A DNA stretch of 64,000 nucleotides from Orenia metallireducens. Its GTDB lineage: Bacteria > Bacillota > Halanaerobiia > Halobacteroidales > Halobacteroidaceae. This document shows positions 37,066 to 46,071 of this stretch, piece after piece; the first letter of the stretch is position 1, and every line of letters begins with the position of its first letter. The position numbers and the translations under genes were made by a program. The DNA lies in contig NZ_PVNB01000007.1 in assembly GCF_003001995.1 (NCBI RefSeq), forward strand, positions 98,219 through 162,218, written 5' to 3'. The notes beneath the pieces are model-generated. The model made no database searches and had not been told where the DNA came from. It worked only from the letters and a program-made list of their open reading frames with translations.

Positions 37066-37485
37066 CTAATCTACTATCTTATGTGAGAAGTTATTTAAAT
37101 CCATCTCCTCACTGGCCTCTCTTTTTATCTTATCGAACATTCCTCTTGCTACTTCTGTGGTCTCTGTCTTCTCTGCCCCTAATTTCTCTGCCAAATAATC
37201 AAAGGCATTCCAAGGATTTACCTCGCCCCCACAAGTAAATAAATCAACAGCAGCATAATTATATTCTGGCCAAGTATGAATTGTTAAATGGGATTCAGAG
37301 ATAACAACTGCACCACTAACCCCCCAAGGGTTGAAATGGTGAAATACACTCTCTACAATAGTAGCCTTTGCTTCGATAGCAGCCTGCTTCATATACTCTT
37401 CTATCTTCTTATGACTCTTTAAAATATCACTATCACAATTGTAAAACTCCACTAAAATATGTCTTCCTAATTGTTGTAACTGCAT
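37066..37485 (-). CDS. speD: S-adenosylmethionine decarboxylase proenzyme
   Basis: A small prokaryotic SpeD of about 139 residues. The self-cleavage site is in [14 protein letters not shown], where S65 would become the pyruvoyl group; the conserved Cys is in DLFTCGG. The start at 37485 (MQLQQLGRH) is preferred over a GTG nine bases upstream that overlaps AGGGGTG. It lies between speA and speE and supplies decarboxylated SAM. Confidence 0.93.
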   Translation of the reverse strand: MQLQQLGRHILVEFYNCDSDILKSHKKIEEYMKQAAIEAKATIVESVFHHFNPWGVSGAVVISESHLTIHTWPEYNYAAVDLFTCGGEVNPWNAFDYLAEKLGAEKTETTEVARGMFDKIKREASEEMDLNNFSHKIVD

Positions 37486-37632
37486 ATAAATCACCCCTAA
37501 TTTTTAGTATAAGTCAAAGTTTAAGTCTTAGTTTTGAACCTACTTAAGCTTAAACTTAGCCTTAAGCTATATATGTCCAATTCTAAAGTTAAACTTATAT
37601 TTTTAATGTTTTTATCCTTTACTGATTACTGC

Positions 37633-39102
37633 TCACTTGTTACTCGTCACTGTCATTAAGACCTTGATCTTATCGACATAAGGATCAGCTGTACCAGTAA
37701 GTATCCCCTCTTCAGCTTTCAAAAATTCAATATAATCTATAATCTCCTTAGTTATAATCTCACCTGGAGTAACTATTGGAATTCCTGGTGGATAGACCAT
37801 AATCGACTCTCCACTGATCTCACCTTCTGCATCCTTTAAAGCTAGTGTTTTGGTCTTAGCATAGAATGCCTCGCGGGGAGAAACTAGAATTTGAGGCCTC
37901 TCTAAAATATAATCCTTATATTCTATCCTCTTATCCCGACTATATTTCTGGCTAATATCCTTTAAAGCAGCTATTAACTTATCTAGATACTCTTCAGTAT
38001 CCCCTACACTGATAATCCCCAAAACATTATGGATATCAGCAAGCTCCATTTGAATATTATAATCATCACGGAGAAGATCATAGACTTGAAATCCAGTTAT
38101 CCCTAGCCTAGATACGTTGATACTCAGCTTAGTCTCATCAAAATCATAGATTCCATTACTTCCTATCAACTCTTTCGAGAAGGCATACATCCCATCAATT
38201 TTATTAATCTCTACTCTTGCTCTTCTAACCAACTCTAAAATTCTTGAAAATATCTCTTCACCCTTTAAGACCAAATTCTTTCTAGCAATATCAAGACTTG
38301 ACATCAATAAATAAGATGCACTTGTACTTTGAGTCATATTCAATATTATCTTTACCGTATTCTTATCTATCATTCCTTCATTTAGCAATAATGCAGAGCT
38401 TTGAGTTAAAGAGCCACCTGTCTTATGTAGACTTACTGCCGCCATATCTCCACCAAAGTTCATACCACTTGAAGGTAACTCAGGATGAAATCCAAAATGG
38501 GCACCATGGGCTTCATCTAACAGCACTGCCATCCCATGTCGGTGGGCAAGATCAATTATCCCTTTAATATTTGAGGTAGTCCCATAATAGGTTGGATTGA
38601 TTAAAAATATCGCTTTAGCATCGGGATGCTCTTTTATAGTATTTTTAACCTCCTCTTTAGATACACCTGTTGAGATTCCTAGCTCCCAATTTATCTCTGG
38701 GGTTAAATATACTGGTGTTGCCCCACTTAAGATGACACCATTAATTGCAGATTTATGGACATTTCGTGGTAAGATTATCTTATCTCCATGTCCACAAACG
38801 CTCATGATCATTGCTTGTACCCCAGAGGTAGTCCCATTAATTAAGAAGAAAGCATGATCTACACCATAAGCATCAGCCATCAGCTCTTCTGCCTCATTAA
38901 TAACCCCGATAGGATTACTTAAGTTATCTAAATTCTTCATAGAGTTAACATCAATCTCTAAAACTCTCTTTCCTACATAATCAGCTAACTCCTTTAAACC
39001 TACCCCTTTTTTATGGCCTGGAACATCAAAGGGGATTACATTATTTTGATGATGCTCCTTTAATGCATCAAATAAAGGTGTTTTATTATGTTCTTTTGTC
39101 AT
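37633..39102 (-). CDS. speA: Arginine decarboxylase (Orn/Lys/Arg decarboxylase family)
   Basis: A 489-residue PLP enzyme of the SpeA/Cad type found in Bacillus. The PLP lysine is K227 in SLHKTGG, with LLDEAHGAHFGFHP upstream of it. The neighbours speD, speE and speB need agmatine as input, which favours arginine over lysine or ornithine as substrate. No strong ribosome binding site is close to the ATG. The last codons (MTVTSNK) are written in a repeat tract that continues past the stop. Confidence 0.88.
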   Translation of the reverse strand: MTKEHNKTPLFDALKEHHQNNVIPFDVPGHKKGVGLKELADYVGKRVLEIDVNSMKNLDNLSNPIGVINEAEELMADAYGVDHAFFLINGTTSGVQAMIMSVCGHGDKIILPRNVHKSAINGVILSGATPVYLTPEINWELGISTGVSKEEVKNTIKEHPDAKAIFLINPTYYGTTSNIKGIIDLAHRHGMAVLLDEAHGAHFGFHPELPSSGMNFGGDMAAVSLHKTGGSLTQSSALLLNEGMIDKNTVKIILNMTQSTSASYLLMSSLDIARKNLVLKGEEIFSRILELVRRARVEINKIDGMYAFSKELIGSNGIYDFDETKLSINVSRLGITGFQVYDLLRDDYNIQMELADIHNVLGIISVGDTEEYLDKLIAALKDISQKYSRDKRIEYKDYILERPQILVSPREAFYAKTKTLALKDAEGEISGESIMVYPPGIPIVTPGEIITKEIIDYIEFLKAEEGILTGTADPYVDKIKVLMTVTSNK

Positions 39103-39323
39103 TCTGTCTACTTATCTTCTCCTTTCTTTAAAGCAAATTCAAAATCGCTTAACTTTAACTACAATTATCTAAGATTAAAGATTTTTTCACTGCTTATCAT
39201 TCTTCTCAATATAGTTTATCTTGTTCAGGGTCTATAAGATTTATACTGCTAATAACATGCCAGAGGTTTATAAATCAATGTATCTACTCTTATCACCATA
39301 ATTATATAAGTTAGTTACCCAAT

Positions 39324-39368
39324 GCTATCATATACTTATTAGAAGACTTCTAATAAGTATATGATAGC
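39324..39368. repeat. Perfect 45-nt palindrome
   Basis: Two 22-base arms (39324-39345 and 39347-39368) around a single central A; the arms begin GCTATCATATACTTATTAG. No U-tract follows on either strand, so it is not a standard terminator. It lies 220 bp upstream of speA. Confidence 0.7.
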
Positions 39369-39420
39369 TTCTAAGTACCGATCAGATCTATGAACAAAGA
39401 TAAATATATAATAAAAAAGA

Positions 39421-39488
39421 CATTCGTTAATCCCAGAAATCTGCTAAGCAGAAATTTGAAAAATTGACTATCTGGGCTTTAACAAATG
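39421..39488 (-). terminator. Structured terminator after the 58-residue small gene
   Basis: CATTCGTTAATCCCAGA pairs imperfectly with TCTGGGCTTTAACAAATG, with an inner hairpin TCTGC-TAA-GCAGA. On the minus strand it is followed by TCTTTTTTATTATATA, giving a long composite terminator. Confidence 0.55.
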
Positions 39489-39612
39489 CAATATAATAAT
39501 ACCACAAAATTATTTATTTGCCTAGATATATTTTATCAAAATTTAATAGCTACTAATCAAAGGTTAAAATTCCTTAAAAAAATACCTTATTATCCAATCA
39601 CTAATTCTACCA

Positions 39613-39789
39613 TTAATAGTGAAGTTTCAATTTTACTTTGGATTTCTTTTCTTCTTCATCATTTAAGAGATCAGCAAATAATAAATAATCATCTATTATA
39701 TCCTCGCTTGATAAGAAATCTACCATTTGAATCTCTTCTTTATCTTTGTCAACTCTATTACAAAGTTCTTTATTATCTTTACTCACCAT
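39613..39789 (-). CDS. Small acidic protein of 58 residues, unknown function
   Basis: An ATG at 39787-39789 follows a very strong ribosome binding site (AAAGGAGGGAAAGG) and opens a 58-codon frame ending in TAA. The protein starts MVSKDNKELCNRVDKDK, has a hydrophobic/acidic centre (DIIDDYLLFADLLNDEEE) and ends in a basic stretch KKSKVKLKLHY. It has no signal peptide or membrane segment and one Cys. A hairpin terminator follows at 39421-39488, so it looks monocistronic. No family was recognised. The strong translation signal is the main evidence that it is real. Confidence 0.6.
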   Translation of the reverse strand: MVSKDNKELCNRVDKDKEEIQMVDFLSSEDIIDDYLLFADLLNDEEEKKSKVKLKLHY

Positions 39790-40047
39790 CCTTTCCCTCC
39801 TTTCTTATTTTTTTATAAATCATGATAGCTGAGAAGATAAAACTAGCAATAAATCAGTGACAAGTGACAGGTAATGAGTAAAAAACTTCTCTCGTTACTG
39901 TCTTAATATCTATCTTTAATCCCATAAATAATTAAAAATTATAAAAAGACATCACTATATATTATTCCCAACATATCAAAAATAGTATTATTAAAAAGAA
40001 AAATATAACTCTTTTTTAAAAGAGTTATATTTTAATAACTGATAATA
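39790..40047. other. Spacer upstream of the small gene
   Basis: Contains a CAGTGACAAGTGACAGG-type repeat (about 39856-39880) related to the tract at the end of speA, and the terminator at 40000-40033. The promoter of the small gene was not identified. Confidence 0.45.
40000..40033 (-). terminator. Terminator after the tandem P-loop gene
   Basis: AAAATATAACTCTTTT / AAAAGAGTTATATTTT, 16-bp perfect stem with a two-base loop, 15 bases below the stop. Confidence 0.75.
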
Positions 40048-41145
40048 CTATTCTTTAGCCAAAGATAACATCTCCTCTACCACAGCAACCCTTCTCTCTT
40101 CTATAGTATCAAAATTCATCGCTTCAATATAAGGCTCTTCTAATTTATCATGTAACATTTTAGCCTGCTTAATCGCCTCAAGGGCCTTCTGCATCGCTAT
40201 ACTATAGCGTTCTTCAACACCAGTAATCTTTATCGCATTCTTTTCAATTACCTCTGCAGAAACACAGTCTAACATATCGATCAGTTGGTCTCCTGTTCTA
40301 ACAGGATCAACTACATGGGGAGCAGTCCCATCAATCAAAGCTACACTTAATTTAGGAACTACAATCATATCTATACTAGCTGGAGCAAAGGAACAATGAA
40401 AGTAATTAACTTCAAAACCTCTCTCTCTAACAGCTTGAGCTACTTTCTTCATCAAGGTAGATTTACCAGTACCAGGTCTGCCTTTAATGATATATCGCAC
40501 CTCTATATCCTCAGTTATATTATCAAAAAAATCTACAGCTCCCTTAGGAGTAAAGGCACTACCAAAAAGATGGCGTTCTGGACCAAGTTCCTCTGCCAAT
40601 TCAGTTTCTGCTAAGATATCATCAATCAACTTCTGGGCTCGTCGATTGGCCTTTTGAAAGTCCATTCCTTCTAGGTAGTAATCTTCCCATTCATCATGAA
40701 TCAACTTAGCCTCAGCCAAATAAGCATAGGCTCTATTAAAGGACTTACTGATACTCTGACTTAAAAAGACTATTTGCTCTTTATTCTCTTCTAATATATC
40801 TCTATCCCAATAACGACCTAAATTGATAATCTCATCAATAGCCCCAGGATATTTAGGATCTACTATATGGGGAGCTGTTCCATCTAATAAAGCTACCTTT
40901 AAGGCAGGTACAACAACCCCATCTAAAGAGTCATTATCTGAAGAGCACCAATGAAATTCTACATCATAACCTTGCTCTAGCATATCATTCCCTATTCTCT
41001 TCATAAAGGTAGACTTTCCTGTACCAGGTCCACCCTTAATGATGAATAACCTTTCACAGTTATAAGGTAAATAATTATAAAAAGAATAAAACCCCTTACT
41101 TGTATTAGCACCAGGATAATAATTTTTGATCTTTCCTCTAGCCAT
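40048..41145 (-). CDS. ATPase with two tandem P-loop domains (PRK06851-like)
   Basis: A 365-residue protein made of two homologous halves. Half 1 has Walker A GGPGTGKST at residues 38-46; half 2 has GRPGTGKST at 222-230. Both continue with matching segments: FHWCSSDNDSLDGVVVPALKV / FHCSFAPASIDMIVVPKLSV and ALLDGTAPHIVDP / ALIDGTAPHVVDP. A conserved hypothetical family of spore-forming Firmicutes has this layout; its role is not known. There is no membrane segment. It has a good AGGAGG site and its own terminator; neighbours give no hint of function. Confidence 0.75.
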   Translation of the reverse strand: MARGKIKNYYPGANTSKGFYSFYNYLPYNCERLFIIKGGPGTGKSTFMKRIGNDMLEQGYDVEFHWCSSDNDSLDGVVVPALKVALLDGTAPHIVDPKYPGAIDEIINLGRYWDRDILEENKEQIVFLSQSISKSFNRAYAYLAEAKLIHDEWEDYYLEGMDFQKANRRAQKLIDDILAETELAEELGPERHLFGSAFTPKGAVDFFDNITEDIEVRYIIKGRPGTGKSTLMKKVAQAVRERGFEVNYFHCSFAPASIDMIVVPKLSVALIDGTAPHVVDPVRTGDQLIDMLDCVSAEVIEKNAIKITGVEERYSIAMQKALEAIKQAKMLHDKLEEPYIEAMNFDTIEERRVAVVEEMLSLAKE

Positions 41146-41264
41146 AAATCATCCTCCTTTGTTAACTTTATATAATATTTATGTCATAAAAGCTGACTTT
41201 ATGGCTAGAAATATGATAAATTTTAGGTATAAAAGAGAAAATTTAGAGTAGCCATTATAAATAA

Positions 41265-41301
41265 AAAGACTAAGCTCTTAAAAAATAAGAGCTTAGTCTT
41301 T
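41265..41301 (-). terminator. Terminator of the type II secretion operon
   Basis: A perfect 16-bp stem (41265-41280 / 41286-41301) with loop AAAAA and T-rich flank on the minus strand, ten bases after gspD. Confidence 0.87.
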
Positions 41302-41311
41302 ATCCGATTAT

Positions 41312-42832
41312 TTAATTAACCACTTCATCAGCCTTTTTGCTCATCTCCTTCATATTTTCATAAGCCTCCTTACTTTCACCATCTTGTAGAATATGAGGAG
41401 TGATATACATAACCAATTCCGTTTTAGAAGAGTCATCACTTTCTGAACGAAACAACCTTCCTAACAGAGGTATATCTCCCAAAACAGGAACTTTATTAGA
41501 GGTTTTAGAGCCATTATCCTGTAATAAACCACCTAAGACAATAGTCTGTCCATCCTTTACTCTAACAGTTGTGCTGATCTCTCTACGTCCAATATCAGGA
41601 GGACGGCTCTGGTATTGGGCCTTCATATTGCTGATACTAGGCTTTAACTCTAAAGTAATCGAGCCTGAATTACTGACCCAAGGTGTTACCTCCAAAGTAA
41701 TCCCAGCATCAATACTTTGATACTTCATCTCTTCATTTCCATTTTCATCCTTATTGATAACCTCATAATATGTCACATCAGAGACCTCAATGGTGGCTTC
41801 CTGCCCATTTAATGTTGTAATATTAGGGTTCGCCCTAATAGTAGCTTGCCCCTTAGAGATCAATGCTTGGAGATTTAATCTAAAGTTATCAGAGAAATCA
41901 ATAATTGATTTATAACTAAATTTACCTAAATCATTATCAAACAGGGTTATACTCTCTTTATCATCTTCTAAGTAAGAGTTTAAACTCAATGATGAGCTAT
42001 CACCTTTTTTGTGGGAGATATCTATGATTAAAGCTTCCACAACAATTTGAGGAATCTTCTGGTCTATCTTTGCTATATATTCCTTGACCTTCTCAATCTC
42101 ACTTTGGGTTCCAGTGACCATAATAGCATTCTGCTCATTTATTACCTTCACATTGGCAGCTGGTATATTACTAGGTAGAATCTTCAAAACCTTCTCTGCC
42201 TGCAAATACTCTAGAGGAATCAGTTCACTGCCTGTTAATACCGAGGAGGCTGGACTATTGACATTCTTCTCACCAACTAAATAGACATCACCTTTTCTAA
42301 TATAGGTATAACGTCCCCCAGCCAAAATTAGATTGATTGCCTCTTCTATAGGGATATCATCCAATTTTAAATTTATCTGTTCTCTAATAGGACCAAATAA
42401 GACCATATTTACTTTACTAATTTGAGAGATACTTGACAAGATATCACCTAGGTTAGCATCTTTAGCCTCCATAGTAACCTTACCATCTATAACCCAAATA
42501 TTTAGCCTCTCATTCTCAAATTGGCTGACTAAATAAGTATTGTCAGTCATTCTCTTAAATTGATAATTATATGCCTTAGTCAAGGCCTGTAAAGCCTCTC
42601 GAACCTTAACCCTCTTTAAGTTAAGGGTAACCTGCCCCTTTAAATCCTTATCAGGAACCAAATTGAGCCCACTCTGCTCTGTTAGCATTACAAGTACATC
42701 CTCTATATTAGCATTTCTGACACTTAAACTGACCAAGCTAGTCTCTGCATAAGTATATAAAGAGAATATACTAGTAAATAGACAGATTAGAAGTATAATT
42801 AAAATTCCTTTATTCTTTCTCTTCCCCATCAT
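41312..42832 (-). CDS. gspD: Type II secretion secretin GspD-like
   Basis: A secretin of about 506 residues with a signal peptide (ILIILLICLFTSIFSLYTYA). N-terminal STN/N-type domains follow (LSVRNANIEDVLVMLTEQSG, LNLKRVKVREALQAL). The C-terminal secretin domain shows VEALIIDISHKKG, NITTLNGQEATIEV and the signature VPVLGDIPLLGRLFR. It would form the outer-membrane channel, which requires a diderm envelope. At about 500 residues it is shorter than enterobacterial GspD, with fewer N domains. The start at 42832 is preferred: GAGGAG lies seven bases upstream. It is the last gene of the operon. Confidence 0.9.
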   Translation of the reverse strand: MMGKRKNKGILIILLICLFTSIFSLYTYAETSLVSLSVRNANIEDVLVMLTEQSGLNLVPDKDLKGQVTLNLKRVKVREALQALTKAYNYQFKRMTDNTYLVSQFENERLNIWVIDGKVTMEAKDANLGDILSSISQISKVNMVLFGPIREQINLKLDDIPIEEAINLILAGGRYTYIRKGDVYLVGEKNVNSPASSVLTGSELIPLEYLQAEKVLKILPSNIPAANVKVINEQNAIMVTGTQSEIEKVKEYIAKIDQKIPQIVVEALIIDISHKKGDSSSLSLNSYLEDDKESITLFDNDLGKFSYKSIIDFSDNFRLNLQALISKGQATIRANPNITTLNGQEATIEVSDVTYYEVINKDENGNEEMKYQSIDAGITLEVTPWVSNSGSITLELKPSISNMKAQYQSRPPDIGRREISTTVRVKDGQTIVLGGLLQDNGSKTSNKVPVLGDIPLLGRLFRSESDDSSKTELVMYITPHILQDGESKEAYENMKEMSKKADEVVN

Positions 42833-43394
42833 TATCAATCTCCTCATCTATTATATTGATCGCCTTGATTCGTAGATTCACCTTCAAATCATTATACCTG
42901 CTAGCTTGACCTTTGCGAATAATCAGCTTATCGACTATCAGGAACTTATTAGCATTATTTAAAGATTCCAATAAATTGACCAAATGCTCTAATTTACCAT
43001 TTAAAGATAGAATATAATAAACGATCTTAAGGTTATCAGTCTCAGATTCTTCTACTTCAATCTTCTTATCAGTAATCTCTAAGCCACTCTCTTTCAAAAA
43101 TCCATCTACAGTCTCCAATAATTTTAATTGAACCTGAATCTCTTTTCCTGAAAAGGTGAAGGATTTAAGTTCTTCTAGCTTAGCTATCTCTTCTCTTAAT
43201 TTATGCTGATACTTTTGACCATTCCTTAAGAGCATCGAGGTCTTTTGCCATTGCTTCTCTTTTTTCATGTAAGTAACTGCAAAGGTTCTTTTATACCTAA
43301 TAGCTGGCAATATACCCCACTTAACTATAGAGACAGTCAGCATAACTGCTAATGCAAATAATAACAGCCTTTTCTCCCGATTATTTAGTTTCAT
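42810..43394 (-). CDS. GspM/PilO-like inner-membrane protein
   Basis: A 194-residue bitopic protein: one membrane segment at about residues 9-30 (LLLFALAVMLTVSIVKWGIL), then a coiled segment and a C-terminal ferredoxin-like fold (ELVYYILSLNG-type strands). By position after the GspL-like gene and by this layout it is the GspM partner of the assembly platform. It overlaps gspD by 23 nt and gspL by 14 nt. Sequence conservation in this family is low, so the call rests on context. Confidence 0.7.
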   Translation of the reverse strand: MKLNNREKRLLLFALAVMLTVSIVKWGILPAIRYKRTFAVTYMKKEKQWQKTSMLLRNGQKYQHKLREEIAKLEELKSFTFSGKEIQVQLKLLETVDGFLKESGLEITDKKIEVEESETDNLKIVYYILSLNGKLEHLVNLLESLNNANKFLIVDKLIIRKGQASRYNDLKVNLRIKAINIIDEEIDNDGEEKE

Positions 43395-44712
43395 CTACTA
43401 ACTCACCTACAATCTTAAACTGCTCTCCATCCCCTTGATTAATAATGTTACCGATAAACTCTAGATTATTAAAATATCCAGACTCCTCTAAGCTATTCAT
43501 TACCCCAATGGCAGATGGAGCTGTACCTGTTAAGAGATTCAACTGATAATCCTTAAAGTGTATTTGGTCTATCTTAGTCCCTTTAGGTAAAACCCTACTT
43601 AGCTCCTCTAGCCAAGGTAAGTAGTTATATGTTTGGTTAATATTATCTTCTAAATCCTTTATCTGTTGATTGATTCTACTATACTCACCTTTAACCTGAT
43701 CAATCTGCCTAATAATAGGGTTAAGCTTTGATAGCTTAGTATCTAAAGCAGCCAACTTATCATTATCAACCTTCCAATTCACTCCAAAAGACAAGAGGTT
43801 AATAAAAAGAATTATTACTACAATAATGGAATTAATTATGATATACTCCTGCTTCTTATCATAGAAGTATTGCATTAGACAATTACCTCTAAACCCTTCT
43901 ACAGCTTCAGCTCCATAGAACCAGATATGATCATTTATCTCATAATCCTCTTCCTTCAAATTTGAAGAACCAGCAACTTTAGTACCATTAACTACAACTA
44001 AAGGAGCTTCTTCTAACTTGTATCTCCTCTGTAGATAGGAAGTGGTTTTAGTAACCTCTTCTTGTAAATCAAGGCTTCTACTAGCCCTAATATAGCAGTC
44101 CTTCTTACTAAAAAATATAAAGTTGTAGTAGTTAGTCCCTTTATCAATATAGAGAATCTCTTTATAATTATTTAAATTATTCTGGTGATAAAGATAATAG
44201 ATTAAAGCAGCTGGGATTATACTACTAATTTTAACCCCTTCTTCATAGCAAGAATAATAGATAGGATTGAGAAACTCCTTAAGCACAGCAAATGCCAAAA
44301 CTATCACTCCATCTTTTGACTTTTCAATAATATAATAAGAGAAGTATACCTCCTCTTCCCTGCTAGGTAGCTTATCTAAAAACTTAAATCTCAAAATATT
44401 TTTCAGCTTCTCTTTTGAAGCATTAGGCAACTCCAATATTTCTACAAATAGCTTACTAGAGGGCATAACCAATATTAGATCTTGAGGATTATATTTAAGC
44501 TCAGCCAAATAAGCAGAAATCTTCTGTAGATGGGTTAGATGAGATTGATTATAAACAATCTGATTATCCTTTATCTGAAGTATCTTCAAATAATCATCGC
44601 CAATCTCTAGATAAGTCTGTAATCTTCTGCCTCTACTTCTATAACCCTTTAAATGATTATTGACTGACGAATATATCTGTTCAGTTAATTTATTGAATTT
44701 TCCCTTTTTCAT
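43381..44712 (-). CDS. GspL/PilM-like assembly platform protein
   Basis: A protein of about 443 residues. The cytoplasmic part is an actin-like GspL/PilM fold (YLEIGDDYLKILQIK, LVMPSSKLFVEILELP, LRFKFLDKLPSREEEVYF). One membrane segment follows (IINSIIVVIILFINLLSF), then a coiled coil and a PilN-like periplasmic domain (ELSRVLPKGTKIDQIHFKDY). It links the GspE ATPase to GspF and GspM. The start at 44712 (MKKGKFNKL) with GAGG eight bases upstream is favoured over one 36 nt upstream inside gspJ. Confidence 0.78.
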   Translation of the reverse strand: MKKGKFNKLTEQIYSSVNNHLKGYRSRGRRLQTYLEIGDDYLKILQIKDNQIVYNQSHLTHLQKISAYLAELKYNPQDLILVMPSSKLFVEILELPNASKEKLKNILRFKFLDKLPSREEEVYFSYYIIEKSKDGVIVLAFAVLKEFLNPIYYSCYEEGVKISSIIPAALIYYLYHQNNLNNYKEILYIDKGTNYYNFIFFSKKDCYIRASRSLDLQEEVTKTTSYLQRRYKLEEAPLVVVNGTKVAGSSNLKEEDYEINDHIWFYGAEAVEGFRGNCLMQYFYDKKQEYIIINSIIVVIILFINLLSFGVNWKVDNDKLAALDTKLSKLNPIIRQIDQVKGEYSRINQQIKDLEDNINQTYNYLPWLEELSRVLPKGTKIDQIHFKDYQLNLLTGTAPSAIGVMNSLEESGYFNNLEFIGNIINQGDGEQFKIVGELVDETK

Positions 44713-44725
44713 ATATAAAACCTCG

Positions 44726-45283
44726 CTATCCTTGATATTCACGCCCAAGATAAAGGGCTATGACTATAGGTGGCAACTCTACTTTCTTGATTGTAATCTG
44801 AACTTTTATCGCAGTAGGTAACCTTTCTTCCTCTTCATAAGACCAATATCCTTTCCAGTAATCATCTTTAGGATCATAAAAATAGAAGTTCACCCCTTCA
44901 ATCTCTAAATTATTAAAGAATAATAACTGCTGAGATTCCTCTTTATCTATAGAACTTATCTCTCTTTTTAAAAGCCCCTGATAAGGATCAAAAAAATAGC
45001 TTATCCTCTTTAACTGCTTATCCTCCACAGTCAAAAACTCCAAACTATGCTCTTCACCTATAAATAGATTGTCCTGATAAAGTGGGGAAAGAAAGATATT
45101 ATTAAGATGCCTTTGTAGATCACTCTCCAATACCCTCCAATGCTGTTGCCAGTCACTATTAGCCCCTGATCTCTCCCAAGTAGAAAGGCTTTGTTGAAAA
45201 AAAATAAAGGTAACAGTCATGATAATTGCTGAAATCGTTACCGCAATTAAGATTTCCACTAAAGTAAATCCTTCCTCTCTCAT
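44726..45283 (-). CDS. gspJ: Type II secretion pseudopilin GspJ-like
   Basis: A 185-residue minor pseudopilin. It has the prepilin peptidase site and hydrophobic helix EEGFTLVEILIAVTISAIIM, then a GspJ-like body (WQQHWRVLESDLQRHLNN, LKRISYFFDPYQGLLKRE). It lies 6 bp after gspI. With GspI and GspK it should form the pseudopilus tip. Confidence 0.85.
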   Translation of the reverse strand: MREEGFTLVEILIAVTISAIIMTVTFIFFQQSLSTWERSGANSDWQQHWRVLESDLQRHLNNIFLSPLYQDNLFIGEEHSLEFLTVEDKQLKRISYFFDPYQGLLKREISSIDKEESQQLLFFNNLEIEGVNFYFYDPKDDYWKGYWSYEEEERLPTAIKVQITIKKVELPPIVIALYLGREYQG

Positions 45284-45289
45284 ATTTAC

Positions 45290-45643
45290 CTACTCCCAAT
45301 CATCATTAAGGGTAATCCTGCTAACAGAATAGCTATACTCCCCTTTACTTCCTAGCCATCTTACAATTAACTTCAATCCTCTAACCCCTTCATCAATATA
45401 ATCCTCTTCTAAACTCCAAGAACATAGATTGCCTTTATATAAAAAATCACCATGGGTTGCTAATTCAACCCCAGATACAATCTCATTGAGCTTACTCTCA
45501 GACCAGCTAGCCATATAAGTATAATCTCTGCGACGCTCTATTCCATCATTGACTCCCATAAAACCTTGCACCAAAATAGAGAGGCTAATCCCTAGGATAA
45601 GCATCGCAATTAAGACTTCAATCAATGTAAATCCTCTATCCAT
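45290..45643 (-). CDS. gspI: Type II secretion pseudopilin GspI-like
   Basis: A minor pseudopilin of about 117 residues with the processing site DRGFTLIEVLIAMLILGISL and the GspI-like YMASWSESKLNEI. The ATG at 45641-45643 is seven bases from GGAGG; a TTG one codon upstream is less likely. It is adjacent to gspH. Confidence 0.85.
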   Translation of the reverse strand: MDRGFTLIEVLIAMLILGISLSILVQGFMGVNDGIERRRDYTYMASWSESKLNEIVSGVELATHGDFLYKGNLCSWSLEEDYIDEGVRGLKLIVRWLGSKGEYSYSVSRITLNDDWE

Positions 45644-46071
45644 CAATCTCCCTCCATAAAAGCTAGCCCAGTTATCGGGTTTATCTTGACCCTAAACTCT
45701 TGATTATTAGCAGTTACAACAATAAACTCTCCTCCAGAACTACTACCATCTGCAAAAAAACATATCTCATTATCTTCCTTTAAATCTCTAATCACCTTAA
45801 TCCCTTTGCTAAATTCTATCAACTCCCCTGACCTATCCTGATAGATCAATCTATCATCAGCTAACTCTAAGGATTCAGTAGAGTACTCACTGATAGCCTT
45901 GACCCTAAGTTGAGTTAAAAGTTGTATTACTTTGCGTGATGTACTCCTTAACTCTACACTATCAAGTAACTTTCCAAAGGAAGGTAAGCTAACTCCTAAA
46001 ATAATTCCTATTAAGATGACTACAACTAAGACTTCTATCAATGTAAAAGCATCTTTACCAGTTAGTAACAT
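45643..46071 (-). CDS. gspH: Type II secretion pseudopilin GspH-like
   Basis: A 142-residue minor pseudopilin with DAFTLIEVLVVVILIGIILG and a GspH body (SRKVIQLLTQLRVKAISEYS, ICFFADGSSSGGEFIV). It overlaps gspG by 17 nt. The order G-H-I-J is the canonical pseudopilin order of type II systems. Confidence 0.85.
   Translation of the reverse strand: MLLTGKDAFTLIEVLVVVILIGIILGVSLPSFGKLLDSVELRSTSRKVIQLLTQLRVKAISEYSTESLELADDRLIYQDRSGELIEFSKGIKVIRDLKEDNEICFFADGSSSGGEFIVVTANNQEFRVKINPITGLAFMEGD

Larger units (their letters stand above)
39103..39612. other. Spacer upstream of speA with palindromes
   Basis: Holds a perfect palindrome at 39324-39368 and a hairpin terminator at 39421-39488. A plus-strand open frame here has no ribosome binding site. 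No further gene is seen. Confidence 0.5.

Noticed and set aside
39486..39818. Plus-strand open frame of 110 codons
   Set aside because: It is antisense to the 58-residue gene with a strong ribosome binding site, lacks its own site and has AT-driven composition.
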